From positions 1 to 64,000 of the forward strand of contig NZ_JAAVTK010000016.1 of assembly GCF_012275535.1 (NCBI RefSeq): a DNA stretch of 64,000 nucleotides. The letters are read 5' to 3'. Below the pieces are notes generated by a model, which was given only the letters and a program-made list of their open reading frames with translations, was not told the origin of the DNA and ran no database searches. A program made the position numbers and the translations under genes. Every line of letters begins with the position of its first letter. Positions within the stretch are counted from its first letter, which is position 1. Of this stretch, positions 6,925 to 15,278 are shown in pieces. The DNA comes from Hymenobacter artigasi (GTDB taxonomy: Bacteria > Bacteroidota > Bacteroidia > Cytophagales > Hymenobacteraceae).

Positions 6925-8397
6925 ATGTCCGAAGACCGCCCCAAACCCTATTCCACTCGCCGCCCCGGCATTTCCGCGCCCACCACCGGCCAGCTGCCCC
7001 CGCAGGCCCTGGAACTGGAAGCCGCCGTCCTCGGCGCGGCCCTCCTCGAAGCCGACGCCCAGCGCACCCTGCTCGTCACCCTGCCCACCGAGGAAGTGTT
7101 CTACTCCGCCGCCCACCAGCAGGTCTACCTGGCCATCCGCGACCTAGTGCAGCGCGGCGACCACGCCGACCAGCTCACCGTCGTGCAGCAGTTGCGCCAC
7201 CGGGGCACCCTGCAGCGCATCGGCGGCCCCGCCTTCGTGGCCCAGCTGACCATGCGCATCAACTCCGCCGCGCACTTCGATACCCACTGCCGCATCCTGC
7301 AGGAGCAGCATGCCCGCCGCGTCGTCATCCGCACCGGCACCGAGCTCACCGCCCACGGCTACGACGACACCCGCGACCCGCTGGAACTGCTGGCCACCGC
7401 CCAAACTCACCTCACCAGCCTCAACCGAACCCTCGAAACCCGCCCCGGCCAAACCGCCGCCGCCGCTTTCGACCCCACGTTCGACCGCCTGGCCCAGGCC
7501 GTGCAGCAGCGCGGCCTGACCGGCGTCCCCACCGGCCTCACCCAACTCGACGGACTTACCGGGGGCTGGCAGCCCGGCGACCTGGTTATCCTCGCCGCCC
7601 GGCCCGCCATGGGCAAGACCGCCGCCCTGCTCCACTTTGCCCGCACCGCCGCCCTCGACCACGGCCACCACACCGCCGTTTTCAGCCTCGAAATGCCCAC
7701 CCTGCAACTCATGCAGCGGATGGTGGCCAGCGAGGTACCCGGCTATTCCAATTCCGACTTGCGCCGTGGCAACCTCCCCGGTGGCCTGGAGCAGGTGGCC
7801 CACATCCGCCATCAAGCCCAGCGCCTGCGCACCCTCGGCCACCAGCTGCACATTGACGATACGCCCGGCCTGAGCATCCAGCAACTGCGCGCCAAGTGCG
7901 CCCGCCTCCATGCCCAGCACCCGCTGAGCCTGGTCCTGGTCGACTACATCCAACTCATGCGCGGCGACACCAAAGGCAACCGTGAACAGGAAGTAGGTAG
8001 TATCAGCCGCGGCCTGAAAGAACTGGCCAAGGAGCTCAACGCCCCCGTCATCGCCCTCTCCCAACTCTCCCGCGACGTGGAGAAGCGCGGCGGCGAGAAG
8101 CGCCCCATGCTCTCCGACCTGCGCGAGTCCGGCAGCCTGGAGCAGGATGCCGACTGCATCGTCTTCCTCTGGCGCGGCGAATACTACAGCATCGGTGAAT
8201 ACGAGGACGGCACGTCCACCGCCGATACCATCCTGTTCGACATGGCCAAACATCGCAACGGCGCCACCGACGAAGTGATAGCCGCCTGCAACCTCCGCCG
8301 CGGCCTCTTCTCCGACCTCAGCACCGCGCAGGCCGGCGAACGCGGCGGCTTCCACCACCTACCCAGCTCTCAATTCAACGACAAGCCGCCTAACTAG
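6925..8397 (+). CDS. dnaB: Replicative DNA helicase DnaB (element copy)
   Basis: A 490-residue DnaB-family hexameric helicase that unwinds DNA ahead of the fork. Residues about 25-130 are the DnaB N-terminal domain. The RecA-like core has Walker A ARPAMGKTA near residue 225, Walker B LVLVDYIQLM near 335, and the C-terminal SDLRESGSLEQDAD and FDMAKHRNGA signatures. It starts 12 bases after the DUF1376 gene. It is the element's own copy, presumably for its replication. Its 3' part is present a second time at 10715-10988. Confidence 0.93.
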   Translation: MSEDRPKPYSTRRPGISAPTTGQLPPQALELEAAVLGAALLEADAQRTLLVTLPTEEVFYSAAHQQVYLAIRDLVQRGDHADQLTVVQQLRHRGTLQRIGGPAFVAQLTMRINSAAHFDTHCRILQEQHARRVVIRTGTELTAHGYDDTRDPLELLATAQTHLTSLNRTLETRPGQTAAAAFDPTFDRLAQAVQQRGLTGVPTGLTQLDGLTGGWQPGDLVILAARPAMGKTAALLHFARTAALDHGHHTAVFSLEMPTLQLMQRMVASEVPGYSNSDLRRGNLPGGLEQVAHIRHQAQRLRTLGHQLHIDDTPGLSIQQLRAKCARLHAQHPLSLVLVDYIQLMRGDTKGNREQEVGSISRGLKELAKELNAPVIALSQLSRDVEKRGGEKRPMLSDLRESGSLEQDADCIVFLWRGEYYSIGEYEDGTSTADTILFDMAKHRNGATDEVIAACNLRRGLFSDLSTAQAGERGGFHHLPSSQFNDKPPN

Positions 8398-8460
8398 CTG
8401 CTACCCACACAACCGCTAATGCTATTTCCCGTTTCATTTCATTCATAAACCCCAACCCTC

Positions 8461-8646
8461 ATGTCCGATAACTTAGATGACCGCGGCCCCGCCGACCGCG
8501 CCCGTGTCAACGTCCACGAAGCCCACGAGCTACGCTACTGGACCAAGCGCTTCAACTGCACCGCCGACCAACTTAAAGCCGCCGTTGCCGCCGTCGGTGT
8601 CATGGCGACTAATGTAGAACAGCACCTCAGCAAGTCGGCCAGATAA
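8461..8646 (+). CDS. DUF3606 small protein
   Basis: A 61-residue protein: MSDNLDDRGPADRARVNVHE, then a short helical domain (HELRYWTKRFNCTADQLKAAVAAVG). This matches DUF3606, small proteins of unknown function common in Proteobacteria and Bacteroidota. It lies 63 bases after dnaB and is followed by a strong terminator, so it is probably the last gene of the operon. Confidence 0.75.
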   Translation: MSDNLDDRGPADRARVNVHEAHELRYWTKRFNCTADQLKAAVAAVGVMATNVEQHLSKSAR

Positions 8647-8664
8647 ATAAACTGCCACAGACCA

Positions 8665-8706
8665 TAACGAAAGAGGCGGCCCAATCAAGGGCCGCCTCTT
8701 TCGTTA
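8665..8706. terminator. Terminator after the replication operon
   Basis: Eighteen-base perfect arms (8665-8682 and 8689-8706) enclose the loop AATCAA; the outer arms are A/T-rich on both strands, so it can work in both directions. Confidence 0.85.
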
Positions 8707-8738
8707 ATGGGCTCATCCAACTTCAGCATGAGGGCATA

Positions 8739-8773
8739 GAAAAGCCCCCAGTCATTGCTGATGGGGGCTTTTC
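8739..8773. terminator. Second bidirectional terminator
   Basis: GAAAAGCCCCCA and TGGGGGCTTTTC form 12-base perfect arms with an 11-base loop. It lies between the plus-strand replication operon and the minus-strand immunity gene. Confidence 0.8.
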
Positions 8774-8894
8774 AGGAGCGGTTGCCGTGTCTACCCCACG
8801 TCAACCACTCCCCAAATATAGACTGTGAAATACTAATGCTGCAACTAATTTCCCCGACGCTTATGACAGTCAAATCAACAGTTGGGGTACCTGG

Positions 8895-9422
8895 CTATTC
8901 ATCATCATAGGAGGTGCCTTCAACCAACCCATCGAGAAATGCTGTAAAGGAGGGAACAAGAAAGTGGACTCCTTTGCCATATTGACGCGGCGGCAATGGT
9001 TTTACAGTATCGGTTTCCTCGTCGTAATCGTCATCCGAAAACGGAGGCACATAAAATTCGTGTGCGATGTAATACACGCTGCCATAATCCTCTGGCCCAA
9101 CGCTCAGCACGAATACATCGCCGCCGCCCTCGTTGGCAAATGGAACCAGGTCATCATGAAATTCGCTGCGCAACGAACGTATACTGCTTTCCAAAGTGGT
9201 TTCACCGTACTTGACCGCATCAAAGCTGCTGATATCACGCTCAACTCGCCGCCCATCTTCCATCTGCTGCACAAACACGGTGCGGGTAGGCCAGCCGCCA
9301 TTATGCTGTAGAATATGCGCTTTGTAATCATCAGGCAGCGTAAATCCGTACGCTGATTCAATAGCTTGAATATCGGTCAAAGTAGCCGGCTGTTCAGTGC
9401 CGATAAAAGGGTTAGGTTCCAT
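8895..9422 (-). CDS. SMI1/KNR4 (SUKH) immunity protein
   Basis: A 175-residue SUKH-fold protein (IQAIESAYGFTLPDDYKAHILQHNGGWP, then an acidic C-terminal half with FVLSVGPEDYGSVYYIAHE). SUKH proteins neutralise cognate nuclease toxins by binding them. ATG 9422 lies 5 bases past the effector stop and is preferred to a longer frame that would run into the toxin gene. The pairing and the very acidic surface suggest that it protects against the WHH nuclease encoded just upstream. Confidence 0.85.
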   Translation of the reverse strand: MEPNPFIGTEQPATLTDIQAIESAYGFTLPDDYKAHILQHNGGWPTRTVFVQQMEDGRRVERDISSFDAVKYGETTLESSIRSLRSEFHDDLVPFANEGGGDVFVLSVGPEDYGSVYYIAHEFYVPPFSDDDYDEETDTVKPLPPRQYGKGVHFLVPSFTAFLDGLVEGTSYDDE

Positions 9423-9427
9423 TGTGG

Positions 9428-10558
9428 CTACACGTAAAGGGGTTGGGCAAAATGCTGGTTGCATTGGTCGCAAGACCCGAAATGCACGAAAGTATCTTTA
9501 TGCGCTTGTGTCTTGACCAATTCCATTGTGCATGTGCCGTAAGGAGGATTGGGTGGTGATTTAGGTTCAAAATCATCGCGGTGATGCCAGGTATAGCCTT
9601 TGGGTGGTTTGTTTGGTTTGAGCCCCTGCGACTTTACCAAATCAGTTAGACCAGCTTCTTTATTGGCCCTGGTAAAATCACCGGGCCGGGTGCCTGCCAT
9701 TTTGATTTGGACCACGTTTTTCTGATTGCCTGTTACCGGGAACATGTGCGGAGTACCGGCATAAGTAGGCTCACCGTTGAGCGTGAGAGGAATGCCCATC
9801 AACCCGTTTTTGGAGCCTGTCACGTTATAACTCTTCTGAGCATCGTATACAGCCTCCATTTTACCCGTTGCGTCGGTACGATAGATGAATGGGTCGCCCG
9901 CAATATGAAACTCCGTACTGCGATGCTGCGCCAGGAACCGCTTATTTTTGGCCTCTTTAGAACCGTCCCACCGGTCCTTTACAAGCGTCTGCCACTCCGT
10001 TGCCGTCAGGTGCAGCTGCTGATGATTGGGTGAAGGTACCGGCACCGGGGCGGGTAAGTGAGATGGAATGTCCGGATTAACGGCCACCGCTGATGCCGCT
10101 CCCCCGATAGCCACCCCCAACAGGGCCGCTCCCGGCACGCCATGCTCCCGCGCCGCCGGGGCCACAAACGCCGTGGCCGGTCCGCCGGCCTGAATCGTGA
10201 ATCCGTCCGGGTCCGACAATACCAGATGACATACATAGGCCCCGTTGTTCACGTCGCCGCTCACAAACTCTTCCTGGTAGCTCACGCAGTATGCCGCGCC
10301 CAGCGCCAGCGTTTCCACCGGCGAGCCCCCGCTCGCATCCCGAAACACTACGGCCGCCGCCTGCCGCTTCTGCGCCTCGGCGGCCCAGGCCAGCAGCGCC
10401 TCCTCGTCGGGAACGCTCAACGTCAGATGCACCGGCTCGTGGCGCACTTTCGTGCTCACCCGGCCACGCTGGTGCGTCGCCTGATGCACGCCGTAGTGGC
10501 AGTGCAGAATGGGAAACCGGAATCCTGCTACGTGCAGTTCGGCCGAGAAAGAAGCCAT
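9428..10558 (-). CDS. Type VI effector: TssD (Hcp) fused to WHH/HNH nuclease toxin
   Basis: A 376-residue fusion. Residues 1-130 are a Bacteroidota TssD/Hcp tube protein (MASFSAELHVAGFRFPILHC, then YCVSYQEEFVSGDVNNGAYVCHLVLS). A proline-rich linker lies around 145-180. Residues about 300-376 are an HNH/endonuclease VII-type toxin with the WHH motif (GYTWHHRDDF), followed by TMELV, a further His, and Cys-x2-Cys. Such Hcp-linked toxins are fired by the T6SS into neighbouring cells. ATG 10558 is preferred to the longer frame because a TTG/TAGCTTTA promoter lies just upstream. No T6SS machinery is in the window. Confidence 0.85.
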   Translation of the reverse strand: MASFSAELHVAGFRFPILHCHYGVHQATHQRGRVSTKVRHEPVHLTLSVPDEEALLAWAAEAQKRQAAAVVFRDASGGSPVETLALGAAYCVSYQEEFVSGDVNNGAYVCHLVLSDPDGFTIQAGGPATAFVAPAAREHGVPGAALLGVAIGGAASAVAVNPDIPSHLPAPVPVPSPNHQQLHLTATEWQTLVKDRWDGSKEAKNKRFLAQHRSTEFHIAGDPFIYRTDATGKMEAVYDAQKSYNVTGSKNGLMGIPLTLNGEPTYAGTPHMFPVTGNQKNVVQIKMAGTRPGDFTRANKEAGLTDLVKSQGLKPNKPPKGYTWHHRDDFEPKSPPNPPYGTCTMELVKTQAHKDTFVHFGSCDQCNQHFAQPLYV

Positions 10559-10590
10559 CGGGGGTAGTAAAAGAAAGGTGGAAAGGTTGG

Positions 10591-10618
10591 TAAAGCTAAG
10601 TCCTGTTCGCAAAACCAA
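10591..10618 (-). promoter_or_regulatory. Probable promoter of effector-immunity pair
   Basis: On the minus strand TTG (10618-10616) is followed 17 bases on by TAGCTTTA (10598-10591), close to the Bacteroidota consensus, 33 bases from the effector ATG. Confidence 0.45.
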
Positions 10619-10714
10619 CGAGCCGCTGCATCATCCCCTTGTTCACAATGCCGTCCGTGCATCCGTAAAATGGCCAGTTAGCCAAACGCGCAGTCATCCC
10701 CATCTCTCAGCTCT

Positions 10715-10988
10715 CCCCGACGTGGAGAAGCGCGGCGGCGAGAAACGCCCTATGCTCTCAGACCTACGCGAGTCCGGCAGCCTGGAGCAGGATGCCGACT
10801 GCATCGTTTTCCTCTGGCGCGGTGAATACTACAACATCTCCGAGTACGAGGACGGCACCCCCACCGCCGATACCATCCTGTTCGACATGGCCAAACACCG
10901 CAACGGCGCCATCGACGAGGTAGTAGCTGCCTGCAACCTCCGCCGCGGCACTTTTCTGGACCTGACAGCAATGCCCGCCAGCTTCTAA
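10715..10988 (+). pseudogene. Truncated second copy of the dnaB 3' end
   Basis: The frame encodes DVEKRGGEKRPMLSDLRESG and the rest of the DnaB C-terminus (FDMAKHRNGAIDEVVAACNLRRG). It aligns with 8080-8310, at roughly nine identical bases in ten by eye. The first bases are shifted relative to dnaB and the ATPase core is absent, so it cannot be a helicase. It marks the right border of the effector-immunity block, of which the intact dnaB is the left border. Confidence 0.88.
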
Positions 10989-11105
10989 ATACCGCACGAG
11001 AGCAGCAGAAATTCCGATACCCATTCCGAAATCCAATACCCGCTAAATCAACATTTTGGCGCAAGTTTTCAGGAATCAATTCCGACAAATATTTCCATCG
11101 TCTTC

Positions 11106-11756
11106 ATGCCTTCCCCCATCGTCATCAGTTGCTTCGACCTCACCACCACGCTCGTGCAGCCATGGGCCGACGCCGGCTACCTCTGCTACTGCGTCGACCT
11201 GCAGCACCCACCCGGCGAAACTCGCGAGGGCAACATCATCCGCGTTGGCACCGACGTGCGCGAGTGGCTGCCGCCTTACGGCCCCGTGGCCTTCGCCGCC
11301 TTTTTCCCACCCTGCACCGATACCGCTATTTCCGGCCGCGCCCACTTCCGACGCAAAGGCCTCGGCAGCGTCATCAAGGCCCTGCAGCTGTTCGAGTGGT
11401 CCGCTCGCCTCGCCGCCTGGTGTCAGTGCCCCTACTTCATCGAAAACCCGGTAAGCACCGTCAGCACCTATTGGCGCCCCCCAGACTTCCGTTTCGACCC
11501 CTGCGACTACGCCGGCTACCTGCCCGCCGAACGCCAGCTCAGCGAAGCCTACACCAAGCGCACCTGCTTATGGACGGGCGGCGGCTTTCAGCTACCAGAG
11601 CACAAGTCCGTAGTGCCCATCCTCGGCTCCAAAATGCACAACCTCCCCGACTCAAAGAACCGCGCCAACCTGCGCTCCGCCACGCCCGCCGGCTTCGCCC
11701 GCGCCGTGTTTGAGGCTAATTACCCCATTCTAATTCCTGCTTCCCAACATTGCTAA
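11106..11756 (+). CDS. DNA cytosine methyltransferase-like phage protein
   Basis: A 216-residue protein resembling short phage DNA cytosine-C5 methyltransferase relatives. The first strand-loop (VISCFDLTTTLVQPWADAGY) looks like a SAM-binding motif I. FFPPCTDTAISG corresponds to the PC loop. FIENPV corresponds to the ENV region. The tail GFARAVFEANYP is typical. The usual target-recognition domain is missing and the PCQ-type cysteine is in PPCT. It may modify element DNA. Function is uncertain; a degenerate or DNA-modifying relative is equally possible. Confidence 0.5.
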   Translation: MPSPIVISCFDLTTTLVQPWADAGYLCYCVDLQHPPGETREGNIIRVGTDVREWLPPYGPVAFAAFFPPCTDTAISGRAHFRRKGLGSVIKALQLFEWSARLAAWCQCPYFIENPVSTVSTYWRPPDFRFDPCDYAGYLPAERQLSEAYTKRTCLWTGGGFQLPEHKSVVPILGSKMHNLPDSKNRANLRSATPAGFARAVFEANYPILIPASQHC

Positions 11757-11793
11757 GTGCTACGGTGCCGCTTTAACTAGGCATGCTTAACGT

Positions 11794-12729
11794 TCATCCC
11801 CGATAAATTACGGAGTTATGGTAGTCCAGATGGTGTCGTGCGGGCTTCTCATCAAGCAGCCTGGGCAGGTTAGCCAGTTGCTTGCCATGGTATTGATAGT
11901 ATTCTCGCCCGTTGTTAAACTCCTCCCTGATTCGGGAGCTGACTTCAATTACAAAGTTTGGGGTGACGGTGATATATCCATCATCGAACAGCTTATGCAT
12001 ATCCGAGCGCAGAAGCAAACCATTGGATATATGGTTCGGTCCGGCCTCTGCGTATGGTTTGATGTGAGCCGCTTCCAGCACCGGTAGCGTCTTCTCCCCG
12101 GTGATAGCACAACGCTTCGTGTAAGCATCAGTCACAGACAAGCGGAAAGCGCCCTGGCCAATGCGAACCTTTCTCAATATTGAGTTGCCGTACTGTGGCG
12201 CGTCTTCAGCAACACGAAAAGCAGTGCTATCAGCCCTCGGCGCATCGACCAGATACCGAGACACAGTCGATTCGATTTGTTGCCAAAGCATCGCCCCAAT
12301 GCTGTCGTGCGTGTCGTAGGTTTTGCCTTGTACAATGCTGTCGCTCCAATCTGCAGGCACAGGAATCCAGTCCTGTTTGCTGAAAAATATAGGATTGGTT
12401 AAGGCAATGCACCCGATGGCCGGATTACGCTCCGTATCCGCACGGTAACGCTGAATAGTGTGGCGGAACTCCTCCAATGTGTCAAAGCCATTACGCGTTT
12501 GAAAGGTGTCCCAAGCCAACGACAGCGGCAACTGACTCTGCGCAGCAAAAAAACCAATGCCGCCAATGGCATGATAGGGCTTCTTGAGTTTGAAGAGGAA
12601 CGGCCCGCCCGGGTTCAAGGCACGGAAGGCCGTTTGGCCGCCGGGCCGCCAGAAGTTCACATCTTCTGGTGCGCGACTGCTCAAATAGTTGTACCAACGC
12701 CAGTCTGTTGCTCCCAGGTAGTATTTCAT
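11794..12729 (-). CDS. HNH endonuclease, restriction-like (first of a pair)
   Basis: A 311-residue protein. The C-terminal third is an HNH domain of the HNH_2 type: KRCAITGEKTLPVLEAAHIKPY, then HISNGLLLRSDMHKLFDDGY. The N-terminal two thirds start MKYYLGATDWRWYNYLSSRA and are probably for DNA recognition. ATG 12729 is chosen over a frame reaching 12786, which would overlap the next gene's C-terminus. Such genes are found in restriction or phage defence contexts. It is 14 bases from the second HNH gene, in the same operon. Confidence 0.75.
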   Translation of the reverse strand: MKYYLGATDWRWYNYLSSRAPEDVNFWRPGGQTAFRALNPGGPFLFKLKKPYHAIGGIGFFAAQSQLPLSLAWDTFQTRNGFDTLEEFRHTIQRYRADTERNPAIGCIALTNPIFFSKQDWIPVPADWSDSIVQGKTYDTHDSIGAMLWQQIESTVSRYLVDAPRADSTAFRVAEDAPQYGNSILRKVRIGQGAFRLSVTDAYTKRCAITGEKTLPVLEAAHIKPYAEAGPNHISNGLLLRSDMHKLFDDGYITVTPNFVIEVSSRIREEFNNGREYYQYHGKQLANLPRLLDEKPARHHLDYHNSVIYRG

Positions 12730-12743
12730 GTTTTCAAAAGTAA

Positions 12744-13694
12744 CTACCTCCGCTGCGCCGCCAGGTTCTCTACCCGCGGCCACCACGCACGCGCCTTCGG
12801 CAACCGCAGCGGCTGCCCATTGAACCGCTGCACGCCGTACTCATGCCCACCCAACTCCCCGAACCCCTCGGCCACGCGCACCCGGTAATCTTCATCAATC
12901 CAGAACAAGTGCCGGTCAAAGGCACGGTGCAGGTTCGGGCATAATGCCAGCCCGTTTCCAATCGTGTCATCGCGGCTCACCGACCAGGGCACAATGTGGC
13001 AGGCATCCAGCAGCGGCGCCGCCCCCGTGGTGCTCACCAGCTGCAGCCCAGATACCGCGCACGTCGACTGGTACGCCCGCAGCACTTCCCGTACAAATAC
13101 CCCACTGCGCTCCGCCAGGGCTGTTTCATCGGCCACCTCAACCGCACGATTATACACGGCCGCCGGCTCCTCCAGCATCTGCCGGCCCAACTCGTCCAGC
13201 CGCTCCAGGCCAGCCCGCGGCCGGAAGTAGTTCCGAGTGAGTGGGAAGTAGCGCACCAGCAGCGCCTGCCTGATTTCTTCGCGGGCTACTGGCTGCAACA
13301 GCAGTTCCCACAGCGTCGCATCTAAAGAAGCAAAGTCAATTACATCCCGCAGATGCCCGAAGCTGCGCACCGATTTGGAGGAAGTCAACACCAACTCCTG
13401 TCCCGGCCGGGCGTGCAGGTGCCAGAACTTATCACTCCGCAAATGGAAAAACGGCATCTGGAACGGACTAGCCCCGTATTCCGGTCCCAGACTTAGTAGC
13501 TGGCAGTACGCTTTGAAGCCTGTAATCAACTCTGGCGTTATGAAGATGCAGTTATCGCGTATCGTACCCTCTTCTATACCTTCGAGCACCGCCAGCAGCA
13601 ATGCCGGCTTGTAGGGTGCCTCCAGCTTCGTTTCAGGGTGTACGTACAACCTTAACTTGGTAAGCCGAACCAGGTATGATGCCAGGGAACTCAA
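12744..13694 (-). CDS. HNH endonuclease, restriction-like (second of a pair)
   Basis: A 316-residue protein. The N-terminus (RLYVHPETKLEAPYKPALLLAVLEGIEEG) resembles the sulfur- or base-recognition-type N-terminal part of putative HNH restriction enzymes. The C-terminus has HNH_2: CAVSGLQLVSTTG, then LDACHIVPWSVSRDDTIGNGLALCPNLHRAFD. No ATG opens the frame, so TTG 13694 is the probable start. It is upstream of the first HNH gene in the same operon. Recognition of modified DNA is possible but unproven. Confidence 0.75.
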   Translation of the reverse strand: MSSLASYLVRLTKLRLYVHPETKLEAPYKPALLLAVLEGIEEGTIRDNCIFITPELITGFKAYCQLLSLGPEYGASPFQMPFFHLRSDKFWHLHARPGQELVLTSSKSVRSFGHLRDVIDFASLDATLWELLLQPVAREEIRQALLVRYFPLTRNYFRPRAGLERLDELGRQMLEEPAAVYNRAVEVADETALAERSGVFVREVLRAYQSTCAVSGLQLVSTTGAAPLLDACHIVPWSVSRDDTIGNGLALCPNLHRAFDRHLFWIDEDYRVRVAEGFGELGGHEYGVQRFNGQPLRLPKARAWWPRVENLAAQRR

Positions 13695-13787
13695 AGGATA
13701 GACTGCAATAGCTGGTGGTAAAAAATATTCCTGCTACAATACTACCACCTTATGCCGACTACACCCAAATAGTAAGTCCTCCTGACG

Positions 13788-13833
13788 GTTCATTTCTAAA
13801 AGATGTTATCTTTAACAACTTTTAGAAATGAAC
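13788..13833 (+). promoter_or_regulatory. abiE operator-promoter, inverted repeat around -7 box
   Basis: GTTCATTTCTAAAAG (13788-13802) and its exact complement (13819-13833) flank TATCTTTA (13807-13814), a -7-type box. The right arm covers the abiEi ATG (13828). AbiEi is known to autorepress via inverted repeats. Confidence 0.75.
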
Positions 13834-14451
13834 TACCTCGCCGTCCGTTCCCGCTTCGCCGCCCAGGGCCTCGTTTCCAGCCACGAGCTCCGCCAGGCTT
13901 TCCCCGATTTCGACAAGCGCCGCCTGGTCGAATGGCAGGCCCGCGGCTATCTGCAGCGCATCGTCAACCGCTGGTACCGCTTCACCGAAACGCCCGTTGA
14001 CGAGGCCCTACTCTGGTTCACCGCCAACCGCATCTACCAGCCCGCCTACCTCTCCCTGGAAACGGCCTTTTCCTACCACGGCCTCATTCCCGAAGGCGTG
14101 TACACGCTCACCTCCGTGAGCCCCCGCAAAACCCAGGAGTACCACACGCCCATCGGCACGTTCCGCTACCAGCACCTGCTGCCCCGCTTGTACTTCGGAT
14201 ATGAAGTGTTGCGCCCGGCCGGCAACCGGCCCGTGCTCATGGCCGACCTCGAAAAGGCTCTGCTCGATTACTGCTACCTACATCCGGAGGTGCGCACCGC
14301 CGACGACTTCGCTGGTCTGCGCCTCAATACCGACGTGCTGCGCGACAAACTCAACCCCGCCCGCCTCGCCGACTACCAAACCCTGTTCGCCCAGCAGCGC
14401 CTCAACCAGCGCATTGAAGCGCTACTTTCCCTCCTCCCGGTCCATGCTTAG
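13828..14451 (+). CDS. abiEi: AbiEi antitoxin/transcriptional regulator
   Basis: A 207-residue protein of the AbiEi family, the antitoxin of type IV toxin-antitoxin systems that also give abortive infection. The N-terminal winged helix (RFAAQGLVSSHELRQAFPDFDKRRLVEWQARGYLQRI) binds DNA. The C-terminal part has YLSLETAFSYHGLIPE and the LEKALLDYCYLHPEV motif of the family. Its ATG sits in the right arm of a 15-bp inverted repeat, so it should repress itself. It overlaps abiEii by 8 bases. Confidence 0.88.
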   Translation: MNYLAVRSRFAAQGLVSSHELRQAFPDFDKRRLVEWQARGYLQRIVNRWYRFTETPVDEALLWFTANRIYQPAYLSLETAFSYHGLIPEGVYTLTSVSPRKTQEYHTPIGTFRYQHLLPRLYFGYEVLRPAGNRPVLMADLEKALLDYCYLHPEVRTADDFAGLRLNTDVLRDKLNPARLADYQTLFAQQRLNQRIEALLSLLPVHA

Positions 14452-15223
14452 CCTCGCCCAGATTCAGGCCCAGTACCCGGTCGCGCTCCAGCCCTTCAGC
14501 CGCTTCATCCTGCGCGAATACCTCCAGCACAAGCTGCTCCAACTCATCTACGATAGCCCGCTGGCCGACCGCTTTTTCTTCCTCGGCGGCACCTGCTTGC
14601 GCATCGTCCACGGCAACAACCGCTTTTCCGAAGACCTTGATTTCGACAACACCGGCGTCACCGCCGCCGAGTTCGGCGAGTTGGCCAACATCGTGGCCCG
14701 CGGCATGGAGTTGGAAGGCTACGAAGTCGAAATGAAGATGGTGCTCAAGGATGCCTACCACTGCCACGTTCGTTTCCCCGAGTTGCTATTCAAGGAAGGC
14801 CTGAGTGGTCACCGCGAAGAGCGCATCCTCATCCAGCTCGATACCGAACCCCAGCACTTCACTTTCGAACCGGTACCCTACCTGCTCAACCGCTTCGACG
14901 TCTTCACCCAAATCCAAACCACGCCCCCCGACCTGCTCCTGGCCCAGAAGTTCTACGCCATCCTCAACCGCGTCCGCAACAAGGGCCGCGACTTCTACGA
15001 CGCCGTATTCCTGCTCGGCCGCCAGGTCACGCCCAACTACGCCTACCTCACCCAGAAGCGCGGCATCGAAACCCCCGCCGACCTCAAAGCCCAGCTGCTG
15101 GCCCACTGCCAAACGCTCGACATGCAGGCCATGGCCGACGACGTGCGCCCCTTTCTCTTCAATCCCCGCGAAGACCGCCTCGTCACCATGTTCCCCCAAT
15201 ACATCCAGCAGGTGCTAAGCTGA
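14444..15223 (+). CDS. abiEii: AbiEii nucleotidyltransferase toxin
   Basis: A 259-residue AbiEii/DUF1814-type nucleotidyltransferase. The N-terminal core has FFLGGTCLRIVHGNNRFSEDLDFDN, containing the GG and DLDFD signature; in relatives this activity transfers nucleotides to tRNA acceptor ends. The C-terminus has the LLAQKFYAILNRVRNKGRDFYD motif. ATG 14444 gives an 8-base overlap with the antitoxin gene and hence coupled translation. It is complete, with all catalytic acids present. Confidence 0.88.
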   Translation: MLSLAQIQAQYPVALQPFSRFILREYLQHKLLQLIYDSPLADRFFFLGGTCLRIVHGNNRFSEDLDFDNTGVTAAEFGELANIVARGMELEGYEVEMKMVLKDAYHCHVRFPELLFKEGLSGHREERILIQLDTEPQHFTFEPVPYLLNRFDVFTQIQTTPPDLLLAQKFYAILNRVRNKGRDFYDAVFLLGRQVTPNYAYLTQKRGIETPADLKAQLLAHCQTLDMQAMADDVRPFLFNPREDRLVTMFPQYIQQVLS

Positions 15224-15245
15224 AGCTGGCTACCCTTGAAACCAG

Positions 15246-15273
15246 AACGAGCGGACCATCTGGCCCGCTCGTT
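15246..15273. terminator. Terminator between abiE and the M15 gene
   Basis: AACGAGCGG and CCGCTCGTT form 9-base perfect arms around a 10-base loop, then T-rich bases on the plus strand. It lies between convergent genes. Confidence 0.65.
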
Positions 15274-15278
15274 TCATT

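Noticed and set aside
7144..8358. Long open frame antisense to dnaB (minus strand)
   Set aside because: It is a GC-rich shadow of the DnaB gene; its Gly/Ala/Val-rich protein has no family and no start signal.
10715..10988. Dnab-like frame considered as a second helicase
   Set aside because: It lacks the N-terminal domain and Walker motifs and has a shifted start, so it is a fragment.
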